This document shows, piece by piece, positions 24,383 through 37,435 of a DNA stretch of 64,000 nt. A program made the position numbers and the translations under genes. This stretch comes from Myoxocephalus aenaeus. Its lineage: Eukaryota > Chordata > Actinopteri > Perciformes > Cottidae. The stretch is from assembly GCA_038501785.1 (NCBI GenBank), contig JBAMJR010000100.1, positions 588,501 to 652,500 of the forward strand, written 5' to 3'. How positions within the stretch are numbered: position 1 is the stretch's first letter; each line of letters begins with the position of its first letter. A model generated the notes under the pieces. It did no database searches. It was not told where the DNA came from and worked only from the letters and a program-made list of their open reading frames with translations.

Positions 24383-27300
24383 CAGCTCTACACTGGAATA
24401 CAGCATAGATTATTCATCAACATTGTGCTCTTACCTCAGGCACCTTTGAACACACCAGTGACTGAAGATGTGTTCAGCATTTTAACGAAGAAACACAGAA
24501 TCCCTGTCCCCATTTTGCCAGGTAAAAGACATTTTATTCTCTTTGAATAAAAATAAAAAATAAATGGTGTTATGCTCTCTCACTTTGTACACCTTCTCCA
24601 TCGGTCTGACAAAGGCACAGGCGTCAACAGGTTCTGCCCCGCAGAGTGGGTGTGTTATTGATACCAGAGATTAGAATGACATTGGTAAATATTACTGTTA
24701 TTTACCACTGGGAGAAAAGTGGCTCCAATCAGGTAAGAGTGGAGGGAATTTAAAAAGGGCGCCGCTACATCTCAGTGCAAGACAAGTTAAGTGCTGTGTG
24801 GACTGGAGTGAGCATGTATACCCAGAATACAAGATAATTCCATTCTTCAAAATAAAGACTTGCTACCAAAAAAAACAAAAAAACTGTATCTTCACAAAAG
24901 TTGGGAAACCTACCACTTGCTAGCACTGTGGTTTGTACTTAATTGTTTGTTTGTTTTTGTTTTCTGTAGGTCTGCCTATGGGGAACCATGGCAACTACAT
25001 CGTGAGGCTGGGGAACTTTGTGCGCTGGCTGGGGGAGCAGGCCGAGGAGCTGGGAGTGGAGCTGTACCCGGGTTATGCTGCAGCTGAGGTGAGAACTCCT
25101 TTTATGACCATTTGCATATAATACTAGGGCTGCAACTAACGATTATTTTAATAATCGATTCATCGGTTGATTATTTTTTTCGATGAATCGGATAAAAAAA
25201 AAAAAAATCAAAAGATCATTGACTTCCAACCCTTTATTCAAAAACAGAACTGACAGTGCAAAACTTCTTCAGAAAGCACAAACAGGTTGCTCCTCGAACA
25301 TCCCTGAGCTGTTAATTAAAAAAATAAACTTAAAAATGGACTAACACTAAAAACATACACATGTATGCTTTACATCTGCCAAATGTGAGCCCTTTTTACT
25401 GTAATTGATCTCCTTGGAGCAGAGGCTGCTTTTACATACCCTGCTTTATCAATATGTATGAAATACTGAGACAGAGGGAAGCTGTACTGCTCCTCTCACG
25501 TGTTTTGACCACTTCATCTCAGCCCTGCATCAAGCTGCATATAGAGCGTCCTCTTCCTTAAACTATTTAATTCTGGGTCTCTTACGAACACGACATCACG
25601 TTGTTGGCTAAGCCCAACTACGTGATTTGATTCATTCTACTTTGAGTAAAAAAAACCTGCAGCCAGATCCTCCGGTGTGCCGGTTTAACGTTAACGAGTG
25701 ACTGGTGAACTGAACCAGACCGGAGGGTTACGGCATGTTTCATCACGTTACGTTTTTTTTTTACAAGCAAGACTGAACTGTAACGGAACATAAAGTAACT
25801 TTAACGACAATACACAACCCAAACACGTTAGCTAACGTGATAGCAAGCTGACTAGCTTCCATTTAAAAACAAGTTTGAGGGAAATGAAGACGCTGTAGAC
25901 ATCTTAACGCTGATTGGCCAAGACTCGAATCAAAGATCTTCTATTGCTAAGATCACGACCTAAACTTGTCTGTGTCTCGCTCCAATCTCAGAAACGCGGG
26001 CGACCAGTTGCTCTGCTCCGCTCTTTTTTCTTTTTTCTTTTTTTCTCTCCGCGACTTATTGCCTGCCGTAATAATCGCGCGACACAACGAATCGATAATG
26101 AAATTCATTGCCAACACTTTTGATAATCGATTTTTATCGATTCGTTGTTGCAGCCCTATATAATACACACATTTCTTTTCTTGTTTGTCTTTCTCTTATA
26201 ATTGACTGTAGTTGGGCAGGTTGACTGATATCAGTGTAGTTCATTTGTCCATGAAACTGATCCGATTTAAAAAATCTGTGACATCATTTTGTAGGCTTAT
26301 TACTGTTTCCTAAAAGTGTTCCATTTGACCTCAAAAGAATATTTACTCCAAGCGCTTCCACCACTGGAGTTTATTGATTCAAGAATGATTGATGTTTAAA
26401 CCTTTTTTTGTTCTGTCTTTCTTTGTTCAATATAATTGAAAAGCAATATAATTCTTGACTATATTGCTTCACAGACTTTCCCATTATTATTTTCAATATC
26501 ATGTATCTGCCTAATATTTCATCCTGGGCTAGACAAAAAGGCATTTAAAAAGTCATTTATTGACGTACATATACACATGCATTCTTCATTTTTTACTGCT
26601 GCTTAATCAATTAATTGGATCAGTTGTTATTGGCATGTCTATTAAGGAAAAAATTATATAATCCATCAACCAGTGCCCCTATTTGTGCTTCTTCAATCAT
26701 TTTTAATTCAACATACGTTTACAGCTTTAAGTGTTAACCTTTTTCTGTATTATTTTTGTCAAGGTTTTGTTTCACGAAGACGGAAGTGTAAAAGGAATCG
26801 CCACCAATGATGTGGGCATCGCCAAAGATGGCTCACCGAAGGTATTGTGCAGTGAAAACATAAATGAATAATTCTGTTTGTCATTACTTCATAGCTCAAT
26901 GACCATTACAAACAAGCCATTCTTTACAACAGTGGTTCAGGAATTAGTCCTAAAACCCATAAATTAGCTTATTTTTTCCCACTCCTGGTTCCCTTAACGC
27001 AGTCAATAGGATTTATGATCTCAATGATCAATAGGATGTCATGGTTATGTCATTTTTAGTGCATCATTCCAGAGGGTAGGATTTTATGTTTTTATTCAGG
27101 TTGTTTTTATTTTCTGTCTGATTCCACCAAATGTTGTTTTGCTCTACATAATTGACTGTTATCATACGACTCTAACTATTATATTACCGTTCCTCTCTCG
27201 CTTCAGGATGTCTTTGAGAGAGGAATGGAGCTCCACGCTAAAGTCACGATGTTTGGAGAGGGCTGTCATGGCCACTTGGCCAAGCAGCTTTACAAGCAAT

Positions 27301-30300
27301 TCAACCTGCGAGAGAACTGTGAACCCCAGACCTACGCCATCGGCCTGAAGGAGGTAAATAACATGGACCGCTCGCATTAAGCCGCTATTGGTCACTTTGT
27401 TTGTGGCTTAAATTGGATTTCCCCTTAATCCGGTTTGACCGATCATTCCTAATGAGTAAAATCCAATCGTGAGGTGATCGTTAAAAGTGGTTGCGGTAAT
27501 GTTCTATGCAATTTTGTTTTTCAAATCTAGTCAACATGAATACAATTAGTTCAAAGCTTACCGCTTCAGAGCAAATCCGAACATAGAAAGTGAATAAATA
27601 GATTTAAGTTGATCCCTTTTGTCCCCTTTTTTTTGTTTCTTTTGTAGGTGTGGACGATCGATGAGAAGAAGTGGAGGCCCGGCAGAGCGGAGCATTCTGT
27701 GGGCTGGCCCCTGAACAGACACACGTATGGAGGATCCTTCCTGTATCACCTGAACGAGGGAGAGCCGCTGGTGGCGTTGGGCTTTGTGGCGAGTGGCTTT
27801 TGTACATTTCTGTTCACGCTATAAACCGATGTGACAGCTGATTGTCATGCAGGCAGTAAATAAACTGCAGCTTGAGCTTCTAAATAAATAGTAATGCCGT
27901 TGGCATTATCCCCATTATGTTATTCATCCTGCAGAGGAAGAACAAACATGACTCAATGTTTCACTGTGGGAATATATTGTAGATTGTATGCCGGTGTGCT
28001 TAGGCTTTTTCTAATATTTCCATTTTGTCTGCTGACAATCTCCCTTAATAACAACTTGAAAAGGCATCTGATTTATGTAAATTCAGACGCTCCACTGATT
28101 TATTATTCATATCTCTGCCGTTCTGCACACATGGGCCGGTTGCTCAAACGGTTTTTTTCAGATCCTCTTGAGCTTTGTCATACTGGTTTCGTTCAAAGAC
28201 CTTTTTACCCGGCTATGTTTTAGTCCCCTGACCAGGTCCTGCCACGAAAAGCCTCTCTGTGCTTCCTCTGATTAATACAAATTATTAACTAGGGATGGAT
28301 CAAAATGTAAAATTTAGGGCCAATACAGATTATTAGTAATGAAGGAGACCAAGCACTGATATTTGGAAACGATATACATTTGCAGTAATAATTCAAATCT
28401 TAGTGTCAAAATGTTGTCTCCCCAACAAACACACAGGTCAAATAGTTTGAGTATTCGAGTCCAGCTGTAATTCGTAGTGTCAATACCGAGAGCCTAAAGC
28501 TTCTTCTAGATTGATGGCACAAATGCAACAAAGAAAATACTAGGATTACAATTATTTTAAGCCACAGCAGCTTTAGAACATAATCAAACACCCTCCCTTT
28601 TCCCACTTTATTTTTCATTTTGTTTATTAACTTTGATTAAACTGGCAGTGTTTTTCCCGCTCCAGGTTGGTCTGGACTACACCAACCCTTACCTGAGCCC
28701 CTTCAGGGAGTTCCAGCGCTGGAAACATCATCCCTTCGTAGCCGCCACGCTGGAGGGAGGCAGCAGGATTGCATATGGAGCCAGAGCACTGAACGAGGGA
28801 GGATCGCAGGTATGTGTCACACATGTATTCATTATCATTCTTGATTAAATGAATTATGACAACAGAAACAAGTGACATCACTGTATTGATGTTTTCATTA
28901 CTACTTATACACTACGGTGTGTTTTGGTTTATTTATTGTTCAGAATGTGTTGTTTATTAGTGTGTCCTCAGTCAGCCTCATTTTATTACTTCTGTATTTT
29001 AATGGAGAAAGTTTTGAGACGAGGTTAGATGACGTTCTTTGATCCTTCGGATATGCAATATCACTCTTATTGGGCAAAGATTTTAGATTACAAATTTGGA
29101 GCTTTATTATTACTTGGCTTATTATGAGCCAAGTAATATTGGACGGTTTCATACTTAATAAAAGTTTACCCGATTTCCAATTTGAGGTGTCATCGTTTTA
29201 AAAAGTGTGATTTATACCCAGTAGCTGACCCGAAACAGCCCTGAGGGATTATATATTCCACCCGCTTTAGGGCAAGATGTCTGGGCTACCTTGAACAACC
29301 TGCCTCCACTGCAACCTGGACTTTGATAGACTGCAGACTATTTATTACTGGACATAAACAAAGTCTCATTTAGTTCTCAGTTAATTCATTCTTTATGGAA
29401 ATTGAAAATGCTAACTGTTTGCTGATAAACACAAACCACATGTTTTTAATTAGTTTATAATATGCTTTATGATTGCTCATTTACTAATTGCTTTGTGGCC
29501 GAGGGAATCCAGTAAAATTATGGAAGCAATAATGCCTTATTTGCTGTAAATCGAATGCAACAAAGTAAAAGAATAACCAAATGAAAAGTTCCTGAACTCT
29601 CCTCCTCCTCTCCAGTCCATCCCAAAGCTGACTTTCCCCGGAGGGCTGCTGATCGGCTGCAGCCCCGGTTTTATGAACGTCCCGAAGATCAAAGGCACCC
29701 ACACGGCGATGAAGAGCGGCATGCTGGCCGCTGAGGCCGTTTTCCCCCAAAGTCACAGCGGAGAGCCCGGATTCAGCGACGGCAGGTACAGAATTTAAGA
29801 CCCGTAGACGGCCATGACGGTAGCACCAATCGCTGCTTGTATTTCCTTCCAGGTCCCGCATGGGTCGGAGTTTGTAAAGGTTAGTTAAATTCAGAAACCG
29901 TGCTAGAGAAGGTGTGGATGAAATTATGTTAACGCCTCGTGGGAAAAATTATAAATGTCAGGGAGGAACTTTTGTCAGCTGTCAAAGGTCGGGCAATAAA
30001 CCTGAGAGAACTTTCAAATAAACCCCAATGTCTATAAAAGGGTCAACGTTCATAATGAAATGACCTGATCCATCTCTCTAGCATTGTGGTGACTTATTTA
30101 CTAAAGCATTATTCATTCAGGTTTTACCTCATTTTGTAAATTCTCTGTTGCACAAAGACAAAATAGGAATGGACTTTTTAAAAATACAAATTGTGTGTTG
30201 GGAAAAGAGAAGCTGACAAATGTTAGATTCTTAAAGGGTTAGTTTTATTTTTTACTCCTCGTGTCATTGTGCTGCGCAGAAAGCTTCTTGTCTTTTTGTG

Positions 30301-33300
30301 CCAGAGTTTAAAGAGAAACGTCTGCCACCGCTCAATTGCTTAAAAAAAAAAAATGACAGGAGAAAATGAGTTTTACCACGAACTGTCCTAGTGGATAAGG
30401 AAAGTTCACTTACCTGTGCAATGCTTTTACAGGGAGTATTTCTGCCAATGGAAAATATTAACCTCTGTATTCAAGGAAAATGTGTTGAAACACACTGAAG
30501 ATTTGTCAAGGCTTTGTGCTATAAACCGGCAGATAAAGGAAACATGACAACAGCAGAGCAGAAATGAAATTGCAATCCTTCAATAATTTTTATTTTTTAA
30601 ATCCTCCCAGGCCTCCATGCACCCGAGTACGCTGAGACTTTGAAGAATTCGTGGGTGTGGAAAGAGCTTCACGCCGTAAGAAACATCCGGCCGTCCTTCC
30701 ACAATTACTTTGGCCTGTACGGTGGCATGGCCTACACCGGAGTCTTCTACTGGATCTTCAGAGGGAAAGAGCCGTGGACGCTCAAACACTGTGGTGAGCA
30801 TCACCCAAAAACCCCGCGGTCAACTCCAGTATTTGTTTCAATTTGTATTATTTGGCCGATCTCTCTCTATTGATCTGTCTGATGGTGCAGCCGGACAGTA
30901 GGAGCAACGGGAGATTGACTGAAGACAAAGCAGTGTTCATTTCAGGAACAAAAACCACGACGAGGCGGCAACTACGTCATTGAATGCAACTAACTAGATT
31001 GCAATATTGTGGACCAAAGAGACGAAACTTAAATGCTTTTTTTTCTCTTTTTTTTTTTTACAAAAAAAAACAGACTAAATATGTGTACTCCTTTTTTATT
31101 ATTATTTTTCAAATGTTTCCCTTTTTAATGGAGCAGTGTCATATCAGGACTACTTCCTGTTGCACACACACACCTCATCCTCTTCACCTGGAGCTCCTCT
31201 AAATGCACTTCCTACATTTATGCTCCACCTAGTGTTCAGTGTCAGAACTGCATGGGAGTATTTTCGGCTGAAATGTTCGATCTGATCTAAAAATGGCAAC
31301 AGTTTTCATTGAGTATACTAAAATATTGAAGGTTTTCTTTCACTAAAATGACCAGACTTTTAGTCAACGAAGACTTTACTAAAATATAACGGGATGAGTT
31401 TGACTAAATCAGATGAAGATAATAACCAACAAGTACATTTGACGAAATACTAAATACTAATAAAAATCTCCTATAGATGAAGTGAAATGAGCGGCAGATG
31501 TTTGTTTTTTTCATCCTGAAACGTGATATTAAATATTTTCCATGTCATTGCAAAAACAACAACATTTACCTCAGTGGGGCGACCTTTGCTGAATGTATGA
31601 AGAACATTACATGATGGCCAGTGGGATTTTTCTATTTCAATTCACAATGCCAGAGTTTATTCTTTATTCTTTTCTTCGGGGAAGTACGAGGTCGTGTTAT
31701 CTCAGCAGGGAGAAAAGAAAAAAAGTACAGTTTCGTAACAGTCTGTGCTCGATCTGTGTCAGGCCTCGACGCAGACCAGCTGAAACCGGCCAAAGAGTGC
31801 ACACCGATCGAATACCCGAAGCCCGACGGCAAGCTGAGCTTCGACCTGCTGTCCTCTGTGGCCCTGAGCGGCACCAACCACGAGGGGGACCAGCCCGCCC
31901 ACCTGACGCTCAAGGACGACAGCGTCCCGGTCCAAAGGAACCTCGCCATATACGACGGACCCGAGCAGCGCTTCTGCCCCGCAGGTAACTGATATTAATG
32001 TTACATCATGTCAATCTGCACTGTAGGAACCACAGTGCGTTTTATTATTGTCTTTTAGAATCTGGAGTCTCCAGATATGGGTCATTTTCATATCTCGATA
32101 TCGAATGTTTTCTGGTCTTTCAATAAATAAATGAATATATATATATATATATATATATAATAAATATATTCAATAAATAAATGGCATAAATATATGAAAT
32201 AACCACAAAGCCTATTGTTTGCATTAAAGACTCAACAGATTTAAAAGTACTGACTTCCCAATCTATTTGTAAAACCTTTTAAAACTTGATTACAAAAGAA
32301 TTATCAGCAGATTAATGGACTATCATTAGTTTCAGCCCTAAATGTTGTTGAAATGTACATACTTTTCATTGTCAATTATTTTTCCAATGACTTGTTTGGT
32401 CTGTTGAGCAAAATGCTCGTCACGATTTCCAAAAGCTCAAAATTTAAATTCCTTTTTGTCTGACCAACAGGAAATGTATAAAGTTTGGTTCTGGACTTAT
32501 CGTGTGAGAAATGCAGCCAACGCTCACTTTTATTTGGACTTCAACTTAAAATGTCAGAGACTTAAATGGTTTATTCATGAGGGGAACTGTGCTTTGAGAT
32601 AAATCCGACGTTGCCACGCAAAGCAACGCTGACCGCAGGTTGATTTGGAGATGATGGTTGAATAAACAACAAACATCCTGGTGGGAACGTGCTAGACTTT
32701 GATTAAAAAGATGTCACGGCCATCTAGATTTTTTTTTTTTTTTTAATAAAAAATAAATAAAAAACACTCATTGCTCACACAAGGTCTCCAGACAAAGACA
32801 GATAAACGTTTTCCATCTGGCTTCCGTTTGAATTCTGAGGAAACTTTGAAGGTTTCCTAACGAGGACTAAAAGCAGCGAGGCGGTGTTGTTCTGTTTGCG
32901 GCCCACAGAGGAGATTAGACAGAGGAGGAAGGCAATTACTTGGAAAGTTCTGTGCGCCCTGCAGCCTTGGGTTAGGAAGCTTTATTTCACTTTACAATTG
33001 GTTACGGGGCTCGGCATTGTCGGCAAGCACGACTCACCGGTGTTTATCCAGGAAATGTTCACGTCGGTGTACGCAGGTCGGCCCTGAACACCGTTTGTAT
33101 CATCTGAACTGATGTGACTTTCCTCTTTAGAGTCGAAAGAAGAGGTCCACTGTTTTTCAAGCTTGTTCTGATTAACCTCAGTTATAGAATTTAGATTTTT
33201 TTAAAGAACGACTCCAACACGACCGATTTGTGCGGCGGGCAATAACTTTTGTACAACTTCAACAACCATGAAATCCCGTGTGGCCACAAGATCTTGCACA

Positions 33301-34006
33301 ACTTGTCACCTCTACTAGCTGATAAATAACGGCTATTTTCACCTGCAAATCGCATGAGAATAAGGCAATAAAAGAGACCTATTAGATTTACTGTGAGCCT
33401 CCTGGTTACAAAAAGATTCACCATTCTATTTATAAATATTATACAATACTCTAATGGGCAATAAAGTACAAAACAAATCTCATGCATCATGATATATTTC
33501 ACGTAATAGCTCCCTTTAAGCCACTGAGGGAGTGTTTTCTACACGAGTACACACTCCTGTATTGTGAACAGAAATGTAGAGACGATGTGTATCAAAGTCT
33601 CATTTAGCAGCAACGTTGTTCAAGCAACTGGCAAGTTGTCGTTGCTTAAGTTGGGTTCAGGAGCTGTTGGTGCCGGACCAGTTTATCATGGAGGTGTCAG
33701 TCAACAACCAGTGGGGCTGCATTGGCGACTTGTTTCCTTACTACTGGGGTCACAATGTAATGTTACCCCTTCGTCTTCGTATTAAAAATAATGATCAGAA
33801 AACAAAATGTTTCAACGAGTCTTGTTCCCCCCCCCCCCCCAGGTGTGTACGAGTACGTTCCCCTGGAAACGGGAGACGGGATGAGGTTGCAGATAAACGC
33901 TCAGAACTGCGTCCACTGCAAGACCTGCGACATCAAGGACCCGAGCCAAAACATCAACTGGGTCGTCCCCGAAGGCGGCGGCGGACCGGCCTACAACGGA
34001 TTGTGA
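22276..34006 (+). CDS. etfdh: Electron transfer flavoprotein-ubiquinone oxidoreductase
   Basis: Inner-mitochondrial-membrane FAD and 4Fe-4S enzyme passing electrons from ETF (fatty-acid and amino-acid oxidation) to ubiquinone. Coding exons: 22276-22306, 23026-23184, 23707-23936, 24440-24521, 24970-25088, 26764-26841, 27207-27353, 27648-27788, 28666-28809, 29616-29781, 30611-30793, 31763-31984, 33843-34006. They sum to 1866 nt, or 621 residues; the human protein is 617. The first two exons give a basic presequence followed by TPRITTHYTI. The dinucleotide-binding motif GGGPAG is at residues 80-85. Cluster cysteines are at 565, 590, 593 and 596 (RFCPAG, NCVHCKTC), each shifted by +4 from human. 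The protein ends GGGGPAYNGL. The start ATG is in the first exon downstream of a GC-rich promoter-like block. Introns after exons 8 and 10 appear to use GC donors. Introns 3 and 5 carry hAT-type insertions. Confidence 0.97.
24062..24398. mobile_element. hAT-type MITE in etfdh intron 3, perfect 8-bp target duplication
   Basis: Element 24070-24390 begins TAGGGCTGCAAC and ends GTTGCAGCTCTA, flanked by CACTGGAA on both sides. The interior includes GGTGAAAAATGCCAATCAGTG and a (TA)n tract of about 66 bases (24312-24377) next to the right terminus. No coding capacity. Confidence 0.9.
25117..26166. mobile_element. hAT-type element in etfdh intron 5, perfect 8-bp target duplication
   Basis: Element 25125-26158 begins TAGGGCTGCAACTAACGA and ends TCGTTGTTGCAGCCCTA, flanked by TATAATAC on each side. 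Subterminal AATCGATTCATCG and CGATTTTTATCGATTCG motifs face each other. It is about 1.03 kb with no transposase frame; it shares terminal sequence with the intron 3 MITE. Confidence 0.92.
27789..28665 (+). other. etfdh: etfdh intron 8 with apparent GC donor
   Basis: Exon 8 reads through GEPLVALGFV and the next exon begins VGLDYTNPY, as in other ETFDH proteins. The junction that preserves both is TTTGTG/GCGAGT, a GC donor with matches at -1, +4, +5 and +6. The only nearby GT (TTT/GTGGCG) is also in frame but deletes one conserved valine and matches the consensus poorly. Confidence 0.65.
28285..28540. repeat. Diverged interspersed repeat in etfdh intron 8
   Basis: AGGGATGGATCAAAATG and GGCCAATACAGATTATTAG resemble a common fish DNA-transposon end (GGGATGGACCGAT/GGCCGATACAGAT type). 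Boundaries are uncertain. Confidence 0.3.
29782..30610 (+). other. etfdh: etfdh intron 10 with apparent GC donor
   Basis: Exon 11 must start GC-CTC-CAT after the only acceptor (TCCCAG) to read LHAPEYAETLKNSWVW, so exon 10 must end in phase 1. The GT at 29786 ends exon 10 in phase 2 and breaks the frame. GACG/GCAGGT at 29782 gives phase 1 and the expected protein length. Confidence 0.65.
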
Positions 34007-34137
34007 ACATTGTTTTTTTTTTTGTCTAGAAAGAGAACTGTAACGCGTGGTGCATTCAGGGTCGCAACACTTGCCAGTTATGGGAAATCACGCCCGAGTA
34101 CGAGACAGACACTATATAGCCGTTTGAGAGTATGAAC

Positions 34138-34504
34138 AATAAAATCTCCAAAGCAAGGATATTAGAAATGTATTAAGTTTGATCAGTGGGACCCTTGCAA
34201 GATACAGGACCATATAAGAATGAAGCTAGAGGTCAGTTTCTGCATCACTGCTGTAAAATCCACAATATATGGCCATTTATGGTAGTTTCAAAATAAAGTG
34301 GCTTCCAATTTTTTTTGTTTGAAGAAGTACATAATCAACTGTAACAGTTAATATATTTCCTTCAAGATCTTTCAGTAAAAGAACGAGCAGTTCTCAAATG
34401 AAGGTTTATAATCAGCATTTATTCCAGGTATGATTGGACAGCATTTCATCCACACAGTATTGTACATTAAATCATTACATGATAACATCAAGGTAATGAA
34501 TAAA
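34138..34504 (+). terminator. etfdh: Candidate etfdh polyadenylation signals
   Basis: AATAAA occurs on the + strand at 34138-34143, 34292-34297 and 34499-34504 after the stop codon. Any could end the etfdh transcript; the most distal would overlap the ppid 3' end. Confidence 0.45.
34418..34423 (-). terminator. ppid: Candidate ppid polyadenylation signal
   Basis: TTTATT on the + strand reads AATAAA on the - strand, about 565 bases past the ppid stop. I saw no nearer canonical hexamer in the stretch 34424-34987, so a 3' UTR of roughly 0.6 kb is likely. Confidence 0.5.
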
Positions 34505-34668
34505 GAACTCTTGAAGGTTTTACACCTTGTTTTTGTGATCTCTGTAAAAAAACATAAATAAAAACGGATGTGTTGTATGTGTGCCGAGGGCGCGGTATCA
34601 AAACCCCGACGATTTAAACAATATGACAGACGGCGCTTTTGCTTTAGCTGAACTACTTAAACCCCAGA

Positions 34669-34716
34669 GCGAGGACCGGTGAGGAGCGGTGAGGACCGGT
34701 GAGGACCGGTGAGGAG
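34669..34716. repeat. 10-bp minisatellite in ppid 3' UTR region
   Basis: Four or five near-perfect copies of GAGGACCGGT (one variant GAGGAGCGGT) stand in tandem. It lies in the predicted ppid 3' UTR, between the ppid stop and its candidate poly(A) signal. Confidence 0.85.
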
Positions 34717-34987
34717 TCAGCCGTGCGTGATCAGACCAACACTCAAATATTCATTACAGTGACGACGCGTGTCCGAATAAAGACCGGTCAAAGCTTACGA
34801 CAGTTATTCCCTTAAAAACAACACGGTGAGGGCTGAGCCCTGCTTGAAAACATGAACGGACCCTGCAGACTGAAAAATGCTGTTCACACTTTCACCTGGT
34901 TACAGACTTCCCCCACGCGGAGACGACTTCAAAAACATAGACAAACGTTTACGAACAGGAATATCGTTGCGTCGTTGTGCGAGACGC

Positions 34988-37393
34988 TCACGCGAACATT
35001 TTGGCATAGATTTTCTTCTCTTTCTCCTTCTCCTCCTGGATTTTCAGCTGGACCCGCTTCAGCTCGTTGCCGATGGCTGTCGGAAGGAAAACGCAGAGTT
35101 AGCTCAACGGGCGCCGACCAGCAGCCAACCAACCGCTGCCTAAAATAACTAAATAACACGGGAGGATCAAAATGCAGAGAAGCGCTCCGGATTTGCAGCG
35201 TGATGAGTTAAGAGGAGACGGAGAATCATTTTGTCACGTTTAAAAAAATATATATATAGACGGAAACTTAAAACTTTATAGGTTGATTACATCAGTTTTT
35301 TTTTTTTGGGGGCTGCCTCATACAGAACACAATTACTCATTCCCCACTAATCGTTCAATTAGGAACAACAACAAACACAAACAACAGGACGTTTTCCTGC
35401 AGTCGTGGATCATTTCTCTTCATGAGCCTGCATATTAAGTTAATTAAGTGAATAATACATGTGAATATGCATGCGATGTTAAACAGGGGGGGGGAATATG
35501 TTCCAAGAGAAAATGTCCTCACCTTTGTCTTCTGGAGCTATTCCATGAGCTTTCTTCAGATCAATCTGAAAGGTGCAGAAAACCGTTCGGTGAGTCAGAC
35601 GGACTTCAGACCGCTGCAAATACTGAATATGATGAATGCGTCTGGACATAAACAAAATCGGCACGGTTATCGCCGTCTCCTACATCTGAACTATCGAGTC
35701 CTGTGGTACTAACGCTGTGTAGAACCAGATCATCTGGAAATACAGACAATAAAACATGTATGTTTTTAAATTGCATAGTTAAGAGGTGCTTGTGTAGATA
35801 TGGAGCTCCTCTATCCTCCATCTCCTTCTGTATGAATGAATCAATGCACATTAATAACTACTTCTTCTCTGGAGTCTTTGTGCTTCCTCTCCTCACAGCT
35901 TTACATGGATCGTGGTTTCATCTGGACCCCGGCCTGCTATTATCGTCAATATTATGATTTGTTGCATTGTAACTAGCGTCGCCAATATCATTACTGCTTC
36001 TATTATTATCATTCTATTCTAGCCACCGTTGCTGTTATTTTTGGTGGTTGTAACTTTTTCATCACGCCTTCTACTCTCATTACATGAATCATTTCTGATT
36101 TCTGATTGCTCATTCTGAACACGTGACATATATATTGCACTCATGTCTTCCTCTGTTGCTCTTCCCAAAGGTTTCTTCACGTTTTCTTTCTGTTAAAAGT
36201 TGTTCCTGTGCTGATGTCGTACGTGTACAGATTGTAAAGACCTCCTAAAAGATGTTCAAAACAAATGGAATGTTACCATGGCTTTGCCGTTTTCCTTTAA
36301 CCCCTGCCAGGCCTGGGCCCTCCGGAAAAGTGCCTTAGTATTCTCTTGGTTCAGCTCTAGAGCCTGGAAACAGAAATACACATCAGAAATGAAGTTTTAT
36401 TACAGTTGGCGATATTCATTTGGGACTTTATTTTTAAGCAGTCCTTACTAGGTAGGAACCAAGAATGTATGATACATACATAAAATGATGTCCACTTTTA
36501 TAGATAATAAATGGAAGTACGAGGTATAACGTAAACTCCCAGTAACTTAAAATGTATAAATGTGACGTTCTGGGGTATTTGCTTGAAGAAACAGTCCGAC
36601 ACATAACACCCCTCCCCCTCAGTAGCAAACGTACCTCATTGCAGCTTTCCAGAGCGTCCTGCCACAGCTGCATCTTCAGGTTACATGCTGCCGTGTTGAG
36701 GAAGCAGCTGAGGGCCGTGGGCTCCAGCTTCTGCTGCGCCTCCTCCTCCAGCAGCTCTCCACTCACCTCCAAGTACCTGCAGAGATACATTGGTTTTTCC
36801 AATTAAATACAAATTCACGCTCATTGTTGGTGATAGACTAAGAGCAGTTTGTTGCCTATTCACAAACTCGGTTTCTTTTGCATCCAAATGTGTTACGTGG
36901 ATCTTCCAACTGAGAGGCACACTTCATTAAACATAACTAGATACCGTGAACATGGGAACTGTAGTTCGATTTGACTCGATCCCAAACACACGCCTCGTCC
37001 TGCTGCTACGTATACAGACATACTGCGTGACGTAAACGTAGAGGCATAATGGTGCAGGAGCAAATCTATTATCCTGTTTACAGCCGGGAAGACGCCGTGT
37101 TTTAGGTTCAACGTTTTGTTGGTTCTTTATGAGATTCTAACCATACGCAAAATATAGAATTAAGATACGCATGTCAGTCAAGTGTGCTCCCCTATTTTAG
37201 CTGGTCAGTCTTATTTTTGAGCAGGAAATGTTAATGAGCTGCCCTGAGAATAAACTACATAACTGAGGATGACGTTCATACAGCACAGCAGTTAGTTTTA
37301 GTATATTTTTATATCATATTTACAAAATGTATGTAGCTTATCTGAGGATTATATTTCCTTTGGCTGAACACGACTGTAACAAAGCAACACACA

Positions 37394-37435
<42 letters not shown>

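Noticed and set aside
29786..29791. GT donor (GGCAG/GTACAG) for etfdh exon 10
   Set aside because: It ends the exon in phase 2, and with the only plausible acceptor (30610/30611) the next exon would shift frame and hit a stop quickly.
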